A DNA stretch of 64,000 bases from Pseudomonas putida (GCF_009883635.2 NZ_CP026115.2:62001-126000); one strand, 5' to 3'; shown: positions 8,259-17,266, counted from the stretch's first letter. Program-made: numbers and translations. Notes: a model not told the origin generated them from the sequence alone.

Positions 8259-8886
8259 CCTGATCAGCCTGCTGGCCGCAGGCGAAGGCCCGGTGCAGCA
8301 CAACGCTACGGGCCGGCGCCTGGGTCTGGCGGTGTTGCTTGGCGGCCTGGCCGCAGTGCTGATGACTGCGGCCCTCTACGGCGTGCGCAGCGACCTGGCC
8401 GAGGTGGCGCGCACGCCGCTGTTCTGGGCCAAGGTGGCCTTGCCCGGCAGCCTGGCGCTGCTCGGGCTGTGGCTGGCCAGCCGGCTGGCCAGGCCGGGCG
8501 TGCGCGGTGGCCTGGCCTGGGGGCTGCTGGGGCTGCCCCTGCTGCTGCTGTGGCTGGGCGCGGCGCTGAGCCTGGCTGGCGCCCCGCTCGATGCGCGCGC
8601 CGACCTGCTGTTCGGCCGCACCTGGCGCACCTGCGCGCTGAACATCACCTTGCTCTCGCTGCCGGGGCTGGCAAGCGTGTTCTGGGCCCTGCGCGGGCTG
8701 GCACCGACCCGCCTGCGCCAGGCCGGTGGCGCAGGTGGCCTGCTGGCCGGCTCGACGGCCACCTTGGCCTACTGCCTGCACTGCCCGGAGATGGGCGTGC
8801 CGTTCTGGGGCCTGTGGTACGTGCTCGGCATGCTGCTGCCGACCGCGCTCGGCGCCTGGCTGGGCCCGCGCCTGCTGCGCTGGTGA
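8245..8886 (+). CDS. nrsF: NrsF-type membrane anti-sigma factor (DUF1109)
   Basis: A 213-residue integral membrane protein with six hydrophobic helices after a short cytoplasmic start (MKTDDLISLLAAG), the DUF1109/NrsF layout. Cys130 (RTCALNI) and Cys177/Cys180 (YCLHCPE) are present; Cys130 and Cys180 correspond closely to the two cysteines (131 and 181, as I recall) needed for metal sensing by Caulobacter NrsF. In the resting state it should hold SigF at the membrane and release it when the thiols react with metal. The ATG at 8245 follows GGAG and lies inside the sigma gene. It ends six bases before the convergent LuxR-type gene. Confidence 0.9.
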   Translation: MKTDDLISLLAAGEGPVQHNATGRRLGLAVLLGGLAAVLMTAALYGVRSDLAEVARTPLFWAKVALPGSLALLGLWLASRLARPGVRGGLAWGLLGLPLLLLWLGAALSLAGAPLDARADLLFGRTWRTCALNITLLSLPGLASVFWALRGLAPTRLRQAGGAGGLLAGSTATLAYCLHCPEMGVPFWGLWYVLGMLLPTALGAWLGPRLLRW

Positions 8887-8892
8887 GCCCGC

Positions 8893-9708
8893 TCAGACCC
8901 GCCGCAACCAGCCGATGAACTGGGCGAACAGCTCCGATTGCGAGTTGATCTCCAGCTTCAGGTACAGGTTCTTGCGGTGCATGCGCACCGTCTCTGGCGA
9001 GATGCCCAGTTCATGGGCGGTGGACTTCACCGAATGCCCCTGCAACACCATCTGCGCCACTTGCCGCTCGCGCTCGGTCAGCACCCCGCACCCAAAGCTG
9101 TCGAACGCCGCCTGCACGCTTTCATTCGCTTCCGGCTGCGGCTCCAGGCCATGCCGGGCAAAGCGCATCAGCAACTCGCGAACCATCGGTTCCACGGCCT
9201 GCAACAGGTGCAGTTGCGCCACCTCCAGCCGCGCACCGCTGCAGCCCTGGAACAGGCTCAGGGAAATCTTGCTGTCATTGCCCAGGTCGACGATGAAGTA
9301 GCTGTCCTCGCTGCAGCCGGTGCCCAAGTAATAGGTCTTGTAATAGTCGCTATCGAAGAAATTGTCCGGGGCGATGTCTTCCAGGTGATAGAAGCCCTGC
9401 GCCAGGCCCTTTTCCACCGCCAGGCAGAACGGGTCGAGCAGGTAGCCTGCGGCGAAATAGCGTTCCAGCACCGCCTCGTGATAACGGTCGGGGATGCCCT
9501 GCTGGTACAGCAGCTGCGGCGGCTGGCCCTTGCGTTCGAGGCTGATCAGCATCGACTCGGCGGCCACCAGCTGGCTGATGGCCGCCGCCAGCCAGGCCAG
9601 CGCGTCCGGGCCCTCGCTGTGGGCGAAGGCCTGTTGCAGGGCGCCGTGCCATTGCTGCAGGGCATGAAACGGCAGGTTTATTGTGGTGTTTTCGTGTGCT
9701 CGGCTCAT
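8893..9708 (-). CDS. LuxR-family transcriptional regulator
   Basis: A 271-residue regulator with a C-terminal LuxR/FixJ helix-turn-helix (about residues 207-262): LTERERQVAQMVLQG, then STAHELGISPETVRMHRKNLYLKL. The N-terminal 190 residues are not a receiver domain (no phospho-acceptor Asp motif) and resemble the autoinducer-like/GAF-like sensory parts of stand-alone LuxR proteins. It lies 53 bp downstream of the aminotransferase on the same strand and probably regulates the polyamine-type genes beside it. The ATG at 9708 is chosen because protein similarity to the family begins there; the frame itself stays open much further upstream inside the aminotransferase gene. Confidence 0.87.
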   Translation of the reverse strand: MSRAHENTTINLPFHALQQWHGALQQAFAHSEGPDALAWLAAAISQLVAAESMLISLERKGQPPQLLYQQGIPDRYHEAVLERYFAAGYLLDPFCLAVEKGLAQGFYHLEDIAPDNFFDSDYYKTYYLGTGCSEDSYFIVDLGNDSKISLSLFQGCSGARLEVAQLHLLQAVEPMVRELLMRFARHGLEPQPEANESVQAAFDSFGCGVLTERERQVAQMVLQGHSVKSTAHELGISPETVRMHRKNLYLKLEINSQSELFAQFIGWLRRV

Positions 9709-9761
9709 GCCCCGCAGTCTACCGGCCGGGGCACGCGCGCGCATCTTTGGCTGCAGGTCGA

Positions 9762-11180
9762 TCATTGGCCGTGGTACAGGCCCTGCTCGGTCAGCTCCTG
9801 CGCCGCCTCGAGAATGCAGCTGCGCAGGGTATCGACGATCTCGTCCACCTGGGCGTGGGTGATGATCAGCGGCGGCGACATCACGTTCAGGTGCATGATC
9901 GGGCGCACCAGCAGCCCCTTGGCCTGGGCCCGCACATGGATGCGCTCGCCGATGTTCACCGCATCCGGGAACAGCGCCTTGGTCTGCTTGTTGGCAACGA
10001 ACTCGACGCAGGCCATCAGTTTCATGCAGCGCACCTGGCCCACCAGCGGCAATGCAGCCAGGGTCTGCAAGCGCTGCTCCAGGTAGCTGCCGACATCGTT
10101 GACGTGGGCCAGCAGGTTTTCCCGCTCGATGATCTCGATGTTCTTCAGCGCCGCCACGCAGCACACCGGGTGCCCGCTGTAGGTGAAGCCGTGGGTGAAG
10201 CAGCGGCCCTTGCCCGGTTCGGCGATCACCTTCCAGATGCGCTCGGAGAAGATGCACGCGCCCAGTGGCAGGTAGGCCGAGGTCAGGCCCTTGGCAGTGG
10301 TGATGATGTCCGGGGTGATGCCGAACAGCGCTTCGGAGGCGAAGAAGGTGCCCAGGCGGCCGAACGAAGTGACCACTTCGTCGGCGACGAAGAGGATGTC
10401 GTAGGTCTGGCACACCTGCCACATGCGCTGGAAGTAGCCCTTGGGCGGGATGATCACCCCGCCCGACCCCATGATCGGCTCGGCGAAGAAGGCCGCGACG
10501 TTGTCGGCGCCCAGGGAGAGGATCTTGTCCTCGAACTCGGCCACCAGGAAGTCGAGGAACTCGGCCTCGTCCATGTCGTCGCCGGCCCGGTAGAAGTTGG
10601 GGTTGGAGACGTGGTGAATCAGCTCGTGAGAGTAGTCGAACTCCGGCACCCGGTCGGCGGCCTTGTTGCCGATCGACATGGTCAGGCAGGTCGAGCCGTG
10701 GTAGGCGTTGTAGCGGGCGATCACGTGCTTCTTGTGCGGCTTGCCGCGGCAGTTCTGGTAGTACTGGATCAACCGGTAGGCGGTGTCCACGGCGGTGGAG
10801 CCGCCGGTGGTGAGGAACACGTGGTCGAGGTCGCCGGGCGCGAGGCTCGCGAGCTTCTGGCACAACTCGATGGCTTTCGGGTTGGCCATGTCCGAGAACG
10901 GGTTGGAATAGGCCAGCTGGCGCACCTGGTCGGCGATGGCCAGGGCCATTTCCTCGCGGCCCAGGCCGATGTTGGTGCACCACATGCCGCCGACGGCGTC
11001 GAGGAAGCGGTTGCCCTGGGTGTCGTGGATGTAGGCGCCGTCACCGGCCTGGATGTTCAGCGCGCCCTGCTCGGCGTGCTCGTCGAACATGTGGTAGCCG
11101 TGCATGTAGTGGGCTTTGTCGGCTTTCACCAGCTGGTCGTTGTGCGAGGTGGCGGCCAATGGGCGAGTCGGGGTAGCCAT
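9762..11180 (-). CDS. Class III aminotransferase, polyamine:pyruvate (SpuC) type
   Basis: A 472-residue PLP-dependent class III aminotransferase. Diagnostic segments are GGMWCTNIGLGR, LTTGGSTAVDTAYRLIQYYQN (given in part), the AYHGST motif, the aspartate motif FVADEVVTSFGRLG and the Schiff-base lysine in TTAKGLTSAYLPLG. The sequence pattern fits the putrescine/polyamine:pyruvate transaminases (SpuC group) and related omega-amino-acid enzymes of Pseudomonas, which turn terminal amines into aldehydes. The ATG at 11180 has AAGGAA six bases upstream. The neighbours, a PotF-like binding protein 36 bp upstream and a FAD amine oxidoreductase divergent to both, support polyamine or related amine catabolism. 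Confidence 0.87.
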   Translation of the reverse strand: MATPTRPLAATSHNDQLVKADKAHYMHGYHMFDEHAEQGALNIQAGDGAYIHDTQGNRFLDAVGGMWCTNIGLGREEMALAIADQVRQLAYSNPFSDMANPKAIELCQKLASLAPGDLDHVFLTTGGSTAVDTAYRLIQYYQNCRGKPHKKHVIARYNAYHGSTCLTMSIGNKAADRVPEFDYSHELIHHVSNPNFYRAGDDMDEAEFLDFLVAEFEDKILSLGADNVAAFFAEPIMGSGGVIIPPKGYFQRMWQVCQTYDILFVADEVVTSFGRLGTFFASEALFGITPDIITTAKGLTSAYLPLGACIFSERIWKVIAEPGKGRCFTHGFTYSGHPVCCVAALKNIEIIERENLLAHVNDVGSYLEQRLQTLAALPLVGQVRCMKLMACVEFVANKQTKALFPDAVNIGERIHVRAQAKGLLVRPIMHLNVMSPPLIITHAQVDEIVDTLRSCILEAAQELTEQGLYHGQ

Positions 11181-11216
11181 AAGCAATTCCTTGTCGGATC
11201 GGTACGGTTAAAGGTG

Positions 11217-12320
11217 TCAGATGCCGGTCTTGACCGTGCTCCAGACCCGGGTGATGGCCCGCATGGCCTGGGGGTCCTGGGACTTCTGGGTGAACAGCCG
11301 CTCGCGGGTCGGCTCGTCGGGGTAGATGGCCGGGTCGTTGCGGATATCGGCCTGCACCAGCGGCGTGGCGGCGGCGTTGCTGTTGGCGTAGTGGATGTAG
11401 TTGGTCACCTCGGCCATGGTCTTGGGTTGCAGCAGGTATTCGATGAAACGGTGGGCGTTGGCCACGTGGGGGGCGTCGTTGGGCATGTATAGGCTGTCGA
11501 ACCAGATCAGCGAGCCTTCCTTGGGTATGAAGAACGCCAGGTTGATGTCCTTCTTCGCCTCCACCGCGCGGGCCTGGGCGGTGGCGTAGTCGCCGGACCA
11601 GGTCAGGGCCATGCACACGTCACCATTGGGCAGGCTGGTGAGGTAGTTCACCGAGTCGAACTTCTTGATGTAGGGGCGGATGCCCATGAGCACGTCCTGG
11701 GCCGCCTTGAGGTCAGCCGGCTTGGCGCTCTGCGGGTCCTTGCCAATGTACTTGAGGGCCAGCGGGATGACTTCGCTGGGCGCGTCCATCACGGTCACGC
11801 CGCAGTCGGCGAAGCGCGAGACGATCTTCGGGTCGAACAGCATGGCCAGCGAGCCGATCGGCGCGTCGGGCATGCGCTGCTTGATCTTGTCGACGTTGTA
11901 GGTGATGCCCGAGCTGCCCCAGGTGTAGGGCGCCGAGTAGCGCATGCCGGGGTCGAAGGCCTGCAGGCTCTGCACCACTTGCGGGTCGAGGTTGGCCCAG
12001 CTGGGCAGCTTGGATTTATCCAGCGGCTGGAACACCCCGGCCTTGATCAGCGGTGGCACCAGCGAGCCGTTGAGCATCACCAGGTCGTAGCCAGAGCGGC
12101 CGGTGAGCAGTTTGGTCTGGACCGTCTCGTAGCCGTCGAAGGTGTCGTAGATCACCTTGATGCCGGTCTGCTTCTCGAAATCGGCGAGGGTGTTTTCGCC
12201 GATGTAGTCGGTCCAGTTGTACAACCTGAGCGTGTTGCTGGTGTCTGCCTCGCTGGCCAGGGCGGCCGTGGCGGTACAGCACATCAGCAGACTGGAAATC
12301 ACCTTCAATGCCTTGCGCAT
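11217..12320 (-). CDS. Periplasmic polyamine-binding protein (PotF/SpuD-like)
   Basis: A 367-residue bacterial extracellular solute-binding protein of the spermidine/putrescine group. Residues 1-23 form a signal peptide ending ALA. The mature start LRLYNWTDYIGENTLADFEK is typical of PotF/SpuD, followed by the GYDLVMLNG and APYTWGSSGITYNVDKI segments and WSGDYATA, which lines the polyamine site. The start codon at 12320 has GGAG six bases upstream. No cognate permease or ATPase genes adjoin it, so it either feeds a pot/spu transporter encoded elsewhere or serves as a sensor. It is in the same direction as the aminotransferase 36 bp downstream and probably in one transcript. Confidence 0.9.
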   Translation of the reverse strand: MRKALKVISSLLMCCTATAALASEADTSNTLRLYNWTDYIGENTLADFEKQTGIKVIYDTFDGYETVQTKLLTGRSGYDLVMLNGSLVPPLIKAGVFQPLDKSKLPSWANLDPQVVQSLQAFDPGMRYSAPYTWGSSGITYNVDKIKQRMPDAPIGSLAMLFDPKIVSRFADCGVTVMDAPSEVIPLALKYIGKDPQSAKPADLKAAQDVLMGIRPYIKKFDSVNYLTSLPNGDVCMALTWSGDYATAQARAVEAKKDINLAFFIPKEGSLIWFDSLYMPNDAPHVANAHRFIEYLLQPKTMAEVTNYIHYANSNAAATPLVQADIRNDPAIYPDEPTRERLFTQKSQDPQAMRAITRVWSTVKTGI

Positions 12321-12470
12321 AGCAACTCCATCGTGTGATCAGGATCGGCTCGGGTGAGCTGATGGAGCCACTATCCGGGGGATTGCGCCACGGGACCATA
12401 ACCCGAATGGGTGGGGTCGCTCACACATAGACTGAGCTTATATATTCATACGTTAAATCGATTTTATTTA

Positions 12471-12481
12471 TGCACAGTGCA
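12471..12481. promoter_or_regulatory. Small palindrome in the divergent potF-like/oxidoreductase promoter region
   Basis: TGCACAGTGCA (5-1-5) follows an AT-rich stretch (TATATTCATACGTTAAAT) between the divergent genes starting at 12320 and 12551. The AT-rich stretch could hold the promoters and the palindrome a regulator site, perhaps for the LuxR-type protein nearby. This is suggestive only. Confidence 0.25.
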
Positions 12482-12550
12482 CTGCAAGGATGCGGGACAC
12501 AGGGCGCACCTTGCTCGGCGCCCTTTTCGGTCCCTTTCTGGAGAAGCACG

Positions 12551-13942
12551 ATGCGCCCTTTCTGGCTGGAACAAGCCCTGAAGAATCAGCCCGACGAGCC
12601 CTGCCCGCCCCTGCAGCAGGACACCCATGCCGATGTCTGCATCGTCGGCGGCGGCTACACCGGCCTGTGGACCGCCATCATGCTCAAGGAACAGAACCCC
12701 GAGCTCGATGTGGTCATCGTTGAAGCGGACATCTGCGGCGCGGGGGCCAGTGGGCGCAATGGCGGTTGTGCGCTGTCCTGGTCGGCGAAGTTCTTTACCC
12801 TGGAGCGCTTGTTCGGGCTCGAAGAGGCGGTGCGCCTGGTCAAGGCATCGGAGCAGAGCATCTACGCGATCGGCGACTTCTGCAGCAAGTACGGCGTGGA
12901 TGCCGACTACCGTCTCGACGGCACGCTGTACACCTCGACCAGCCAGGCGCAAGTTGGCTCCACGGATGCGGTGGTCGCCGCGCTGGAGCGTCATGGGATC
13001 AACACCTTCGCCAAGCGCCCGCTCGCCGATGTGCAACGCATGGCCGGCTCGGCCCAGCACCTTGAAGGCTGGTACTCGCCCGCCGCGGCCAGCGTGCAAC
13101 CGGCCAAGCTGGTACGTGGCCTGCGCCGCGTTGCGCTGGGGCTGGGTGTGCGTATTCATGAAGGCACGCCCATGGTCGGCCTGGACGAAGGGCAGCCAAC
13201 CTCGGTCATCACTCCCCATGGCAAGGTCACTTGCGCCAACGTGGTGCTGGCGATCAATGCCTGGATGGCCCGGGCCTTCCCACAGTTTTCGCGTTCGGTG
13301 GCCATTGTCTCGAGCGACATGATCATTACCGAACCCCGCCCGGACCTGCTGGAGCGCATCGGCCTGACCAGCGGCGTGACGGTGCTCGACTCGCGCATCT
13401 TCGTTCACTACTACCACAACACCCCCGACGGGCGAATCATGCTGGGCAAAGGGGGCAACACCTTCGCCTTTGGCGGGCGCATGCTGCCGGTGTTCGACCA
13501 GCCATCACCCTATGCGAACTTGCTGCGCGATTCGTTGGAAAAGTTCTTTCCGGCATTCACCGGCGTCGATATTGCGGCGACCTGGAACGGCCCTTCGGAT
13601 CGCTCGGTCACCGGCTTGCCGTTCTTCGGCCGCATGGGTGCCAAGGGCAATATCTTCTATGGGTTTGGTTATTCCGGAAGTGGCGTGGGCCCGTGTCACA
13701 TGGGTGGTCAGATCCTGTCTTCGCTGGTGCTGGGGCTGGACAACCCGTGGACACGCTCGCCATTGCTTGACGGCCCGCTTGGGCATTTCCCACCGGAACC
13801 CATCCGCTACCTGGGCTCATTGATGGTGCGCAATGCCATTCGCCGCAAGGAGCGCGCAGAGGACCAGAACCGGCGCCCTCGCCGGCTGGATGTTCACTTG
13901 GCCAAGTTCGCCGCCGCAGCTGGCAAGGCGGACAAGGCGTGA
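12551..13942 (+). CDS. FAD-dependent amine oxidoreductase (DAO family)
   Basis: A 463-residue flavoprotein of the DAO family. The dinucleotide-binding motif VGGGYTGLWTAIML (residues 32-45) is followed by an acidic strand end at IVEADICGAGASGRNGG, typical of PuuB/OrdL-like gamma-glutamylputrescine or related amine oxidases. The C-terminal FAD-covering part includes WNGPSDRSVTGLPFFG and GFGYSGSGVGPCHMGG. The ATG at 12551 has GGAG eight bases upstream; an earlier ATG at 12470 lies in the promoter region and was rejected. Being divergent from the aminotransferase and PotF-like genes, it likely oxidises a polyamine-derived amine. The exact substrate is not readable. Confidence 0.87.
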   Translation: MRPFWLEQALKNQPDEPCPPLQQDTHADVCIVGGGYTGLWTAIMLKEQNPELDVVIVEADICGAGASGRNGGCALSWSAKFFTLERLFGLEEAVRLVKASEQSIYAIGDFCSKYGVDADYRLDGTLYTSTSQAQVGSTDAVVAALERHGINTFAKRPLADVQRMAGSAQHLEGWYSPAAASVQPAKLVRGLRRVALGLGVRIHEGTPMVGLDEGQPTSVITPHGKVTCANVVLAINAWMARAFPQFSRSVAIVSSDMIITEPRPDLLERIGLTSGVTVLDSRIFVHYYHNTPDGRIMLGKGGNTFAFGGRMLPVFDQPSPYANLLRDSLEKFFPAFTGVDIAATWNGPSDRSVTGLPFFGRMGAKGNIFYGFGYSGSGVGPCHMGGQILSSLVLGLDNPWTRSPLLDGPLGHFPPEPIRYLGSLMVRNAIRRKERAEDQNRRPRRLDVHLAKFAAAAGKADKA

Positions 13943-13957
13943 GTGCTCGACAACCCC

Positions 13958-14065
13958 GGGGCCGCTTTGCGGCCCATCGCCGGCAAGCGCGGCTCCCCCA
14001 GGGCCCTGCGTACGCCGATCAAGGTGGGAGCCGCGCTTGCCGGCGATGGGCTGCAAAGCAGCCCC
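13958..14065. repeat. Inverted pair of REP elements
   Basis: The unit GGCCCATCGCCGGCAAGCGC followed by GGCTCCC at the left (13958-13997) recurs in reverse complement at 14026-14065. This is the common P. putida-type REP sequence in a head-to-head pair. It lies between the convergent oxidoreductase and quinone reductase genes and may help terminate transcription or stabilise mRNA ends. Confidence 0.85.
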
Positions 14066-14087
14066 GACAATCCAAGCTGCCCAATGA

Positions 14088-14792
14088 TCAGCGCGGCAGC
14101 GGATACAGCGCCTCATCGAACTGGTCCAGGCGCGGGAAGCTCAGCGGCAGGTCATCCGACAGGTGCTGCAGGCGCTGCTCGTAACTGTGCAGAAACGCCT
14201 GGCGCGCTTCATCATTGATGTACGGCACATGCCAGGCCACGAACGGCTCCAGCACCTCGAAGCCGACATAGGCCAGGGTGCCGCGCAGGATCGGCCGCAG
14301 CATGTCTTCCAGCGGCCCGTGGATCGCGCCCTCGCCGAACATGTGCTCACGGCCGCCCAGGGTCACGGTCACCAGCGCGCGCTTGCCGGCCAGGCCGCCC
14401 TGGTCGTAGAAACGCTTGCCGCCGTAGCACACGCCAGACACCAGCACCCGGTCGATCCAGCCCTTGAGCATCGCCGGTGCCGAGAACCAGAAGATCGGGA
14501 AGTTCAGCACCAACAGGTCGGCCCACAGCAGCTTGTCCAGCTCCTGCTGGATGTCTGGCGCGATGGAACCGCTCTTCACGCCCAGGCGCTGCTCCAGCGC
14601 ATACACCAGGTATTCCGGGTTTTCCCGGTGGCTGAAGTCATCGGCGCTGGCCACCGGGTTCCAGCCCATGGCGTACAGGTCGCTGACCTGCACTTCATGG
14701 CCCTGGGCACGGAAAGTCTGCGCCGCTTGGTCGCGTAGTGCGGCGGTGAAGGACTGAGGCTCTGGGTGAGCGTGAACGATCAGGACTTTCAT
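14088..14792 (-). CDS. NAD(P)H:quinone oxidoreductase, flavodoxin fold
   Basis: A 234-residue protein of the NQO1/KefF/MdaB-like flavodoxin-fold family. It starts MKVLIVHAHPEPQSFTAAL, the conserved FMN/FAD phosphate-binding segment, and continues with LLVLNFPIFWFSAPAMLKGW and the glycine-rich TLGGREHMFG. Such enzymes reduce quinones by two electrons. The ATG at 14792 follows GAGG. It starts nine bases after the ABC transporter ATPase gene and is therefore the last gene of that operon, an uncommon partner for a peptide-type importer; the transported compound may be a redox-active or quinone-like molecule, which is inference. Confidence 0.88.
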   Translation of the reverse strand: MKVLIVHAHPEPQSFTAALRDQAAQTFRAQGHEVQVSDLYAMGWNPVASADDFSHRENPEYLVYALEQRLGVKSGSIAPDIQQELDKLLWADLLVLNFPIFWFSAPAMLKGWIDRVLVSGVCYGGKRFYDQGGLAGKRALVTVTLGGREHMFGEGAIHGPLEDMLRPILRGTLAYVGFEVLEPFVAWHVPYINDEARQAFLHSYEQRLQHLSDDLPLSFPRLDQFDEALYPLPR

Positions 14793-14801
14793 GGGCAATC
14801 C

Positions 14802-16436
14802 TCAAACAGTAGCCAAAGGGGTATTGGAGTTGCGCGCCGCCAGCAGACGGTCGAGCCAGTCGGGGTCCATCTCGGGCTCGCAGGAGAACAGCAACCCGGT
14901 GTAGTCGCGGTGCGGCGGCTGGAAGATCGCTTCGCGGCTGCCCTGGTCGACCACCCGCCCGCGCTGCATCACCAGCACCTCGTCGGCGATGGCGCGCACG
15001 GTGGCCACGTCGTGGGTAATGAACAGGTAGGCCACGCCCAGCTCGCGCTGGATGCGGTCGAGCAGTTTCAGCACGCCCTCGGCCACCAACTGGTCGAGGG
15101 CCGAGGTCACTTCGTCGCAGATGATCAGCTGGGGCTCGGCGGCCAGGGCACGGGCAATGCAGATCCGCTGCTTCTGCCCGCCCGACAGCTCGCGTGGCAG
15201 GCGGTCCATGTACTTGGTCGGTTCCAGGTCGATCATCCGCAGCAGTTCGGCAACCCGCTCGCGCAGCGCCTTGCCCTTGAGCCCCAGGTAGAAGCTCAGC
15301 GGCCGGCCGATGATGTCGACGATGCGCTGGCGTGGGTTGAGCGCAGTGTCGGGGATCTGGTAGATCATCTGGATGCGCCGCAGCTGCTCCTTGCTGCGCT
15401 GGCGGTAGTCGGCCGGCAAGGCCTCGCCGTCATACAGCACCTGGCCCGAGGTCGGCGGCAGCAGGCCGCTGATCAGGCGCGCGGTGGTGCTCTTGCCGCT
15501 GCCGGACTCGCCGATCACCGCCAGGGTCTGGCCGCGATAGAGCTTCAGCGACACATCGTGCAGCACCGGCTGCTGGCCATAGCGGGCATCGGCGTTGCGC
15601 ACTTCCAGCAAGGGTTTTTCATTTCCCGGGCGGGCCTTGGCCGTGGTGTGGAAGTTGCGCACCGCCCACAGCGACTGGGTGTATTCCTGCTGCGGGGCGC
15701 TGAGCATGTGGCGGGTCTGCGCCTCCTCCACCAGGCTGCCGTGGCGCAGCACCATGATGCGGTCGGCCATCTGCGCCACCACCGCCAGGTCATGGCTGAT
15801 GTACAGCGCGGCGCTGCCAAAGGTTTTCACTGCGTCGCGGATCGCCGCCAGCACCTCGATCTGGGTGGTGACGTCCAGCGCCGTGGTCGGTTCGTCGAAG
15901 ATGATCAGGTCTGGGTGGCAGGCCATGGCCATGGCGGTCATCACCCGCTGCAACTGGCCGCCGGACAGCTGGTGCGGGTAACGTTGGCCGATGTGCTCAG
16001 GGTCGGGCAGGCGCAGGATGCGGTACAGCTCCACCGCCTCGGCCTCGGCCTTGGCGCGGTCGATGCCGCCGTTGGTCACGGCCGTTTCCACGTGCTGGTC
16101 GATCAGCCGGTGCGCCGGGTTGAACGAGGCGGCAGCGCTCTGCGCCACATAGGCGATGCGCAGGCCGCGCAGCTTGCGCAGGGTTTCGGCGCTGCACTCG
16201 AGCAACAGAATGCCATCGAAGCACACGCTGCCGCCGGTGATCCGGCAGCCGTCGCGCACGTAGCCCATCGCGGCCAGGCCCAGGGTCGACTTGCCGGCAC
16301 CGGACTCACCGATCAGACCCAGCACCTCGCCGCGCTTCAAGGTCAGGTCGATGCCCTTGATCAGCGGGTGCCAGGCGTCGTCATGGTGGCCTTCGATGCG
16401 CAGGCCGCGGATTTCCAGCAAGGTATCAGGGTTCAT
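14802..16436 (-). CDS. Dipeptide-family ABC transporter ATPase, two fused ATP-binding domains
   Basis: A 544-residue fusion of two ABC ATPase domains equivalent to DppD and DppF. The first has Walker A GESGAGKST (about 40-50), signature LSGGQLQRV and Walker B LIIFDEPTTALD. The second has Walker A GESGSGKST (about 310), signature LSGGQKQRI and Walker B LIICDEVTSALD, each followed by an H-loop (SHDL, THDV). The QIPDTALNPRQR segment is typical of oligopeptide/nickel family ATPases. The ATG at 16436 has AAGGAG eight bases upstream. It follows the permease gene by two bases. It powers import through the two adjoining permeases. Confidence 0.9.
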   Translation of the reverse strand: MNPDTLLEIRGLRIEGHHDDAWHPLIKGIDLTLKRGEVLGLIGESGAGKSTLGLAAMGYVRDGCRITGGSVCFDGILLLECSAETLRKLRGLRIAYVAQSAAASFNPAHRLIDQHVETAVTNGGIDRAKAEAEAVELYRILRLPDPEHIGQRYPHQLSGGQLQRVMTAMAMACHPDLIIFDEPTTALDVTTQIEVLAAIRDAVKTFGSAALYISHDLAVVAQMADRIMVLRHGSLVEEAQTRHMLSAPQQEYTQSLWAVRNFHTTAKARPGNEKPLLEVRNADARYGQQPVLHDVSLKLYRGQTLAVIGESGSGKSTTARLISGLLPPTSGQVLYDGEALPADYRQRSKEQLRRIQMIYQIPDTALNPRQRIVDIIGRPLSFYLGLKGKALRERVAELLRMIDLEPTKYMDRLPRELSGGQKQRICIARALAAEPQLIICDEVTSALDQLVAEGVLKLLDRIQRELGVAYLFITHDVATVRAIADEVLVMQRGRVVDQGSREAIFQPPHRDYTGLLFSCEPEMDPDWLDRLLAARNSNTPLATV

Positions 16437-16438
16437 GC

Positions 16439-17266
16439 TCAGCACTCCTTCAGGCCGCTGGACAGGTGCAGCACCCAGTCGACGACAAAGTTCACGCTCA
16501 CCGTGATCAACGCCACCGCCAGGGCCGGCAGCAGCGGGCTGATGTCACCGAAGGTGATCAGCACCGCGTTGTCACGCACCATGCTGCCCCAGTCGGCAGT
16601 CGGCGGCTGGATGCCGAGGCCGAGGAACGACAAGGCGCTGATGAACAGGAAGACGAAGCAGAAGCGCAGGCCGAATTCGGCAATCAGCGGCGCGGCGGCA
16701 TTGGGCAGCACTTCACGGGTGACCAGCCACCACAGCCCTTCGCCGCGCAGCCGTGCGGCCTCGACGAAGTCCTGCACCACCACGTTCATGGCCACCGCCC
16801 GCGACAGGCGGAACACCCGCGTGGCGTCGAGCAGGGCGATCACCAGTACCAGCGAGGTGGCCGTGGTGCCGACCACGCTGAGGATCAGCAAGGCGAAGAT
16901 CAGTTGCGGGATGGCCATCAGGATGTCCACCAGGCGCGACAGGCCCTGGTCGATCCAGCCACCCTTGATGGCCGCGACCAGCCCGCACAGGCCGCCCAGC
17001 AGGAACGCCAGGCTGGTGGTCAGGAAGGCGATGCCCAGGGTGTTGCGGGCGCCGAACAGCAGGCGGCTGAAGGTGTCGCGGCCAAGGTTGTCGGTGCCCA
17101 GCAGGAACTGCGGGCTCCACGGCGCGAAGCCCTCGCCGACCACCTGGGTTTCGCCATAAGGCGCCAGCAGCGGCGCGAACAGCGCCACCACGGTGTAGGC
17201 AACGATCACCAGCAGGCCGAACTTGGCACTCAGGGGCGCGCGCAGCACAGGTGTGAACAGGCTCAT
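16439..17266 (-). CDS. Dipeptide-family ABC transporter permease (DppC-like)
   Basis: A 275-residue inner-membrane permease with five to six helices. It has the DppC-type N-terminal extension (APYGETQVVGEGFAPWSPQFLLGTDNLGRD, given here only as landmark pieces: LLAPYGE and LLGTDNLGRD) and the EAA-like loop FVEAARLRGEGLWWLVTREVLPNA that contacts the ATPase. It starts three bases after the end of the DppB-like gene. Together with that protein it forms the translocation channel. Confidence 0.9.
   Translation of the reverse strand: MSLFTPVLRAPLSAKFGLLVIVAYTVVALFAPLLAPYGETQVVGEGFAPWSPQFLLGTDNLGRDTFSRLLFGARNTLGIAFLTTSLAFLLGGLCGLVAAIKGGWIDQGLSRLVDILMAIPQLIFALLILSVVGTTATSLVLVIALLDATRVFRLSRAVAMNVVVQDFVEAARLRGEGLWWLVTREVLPNAAAPLIAEFGLRFCFVFLFISALSFLGLGIQPPTADWGSMVRDNAVLITFGDISPLLPALAVALITVSVNFVVDWVLHLSSGLKEC

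Noticed and set aside
8893..10983. Continuous minus-strand frame joining the LuxR regulator with 400 upstream codons
   Set aside because: The upstream part is a shifted-frame reading of the aminotransferase gene, not a fusion domain.
14766..17159. Long open frame on the plus strand opposite the ABC transporter genes
   Set aside because: It is antisense to ATPase and permease genes with clear Walker and permease motifs; the translation is His/Gln/Arg-rich without domains, a common shadow in GC-rich DNA.
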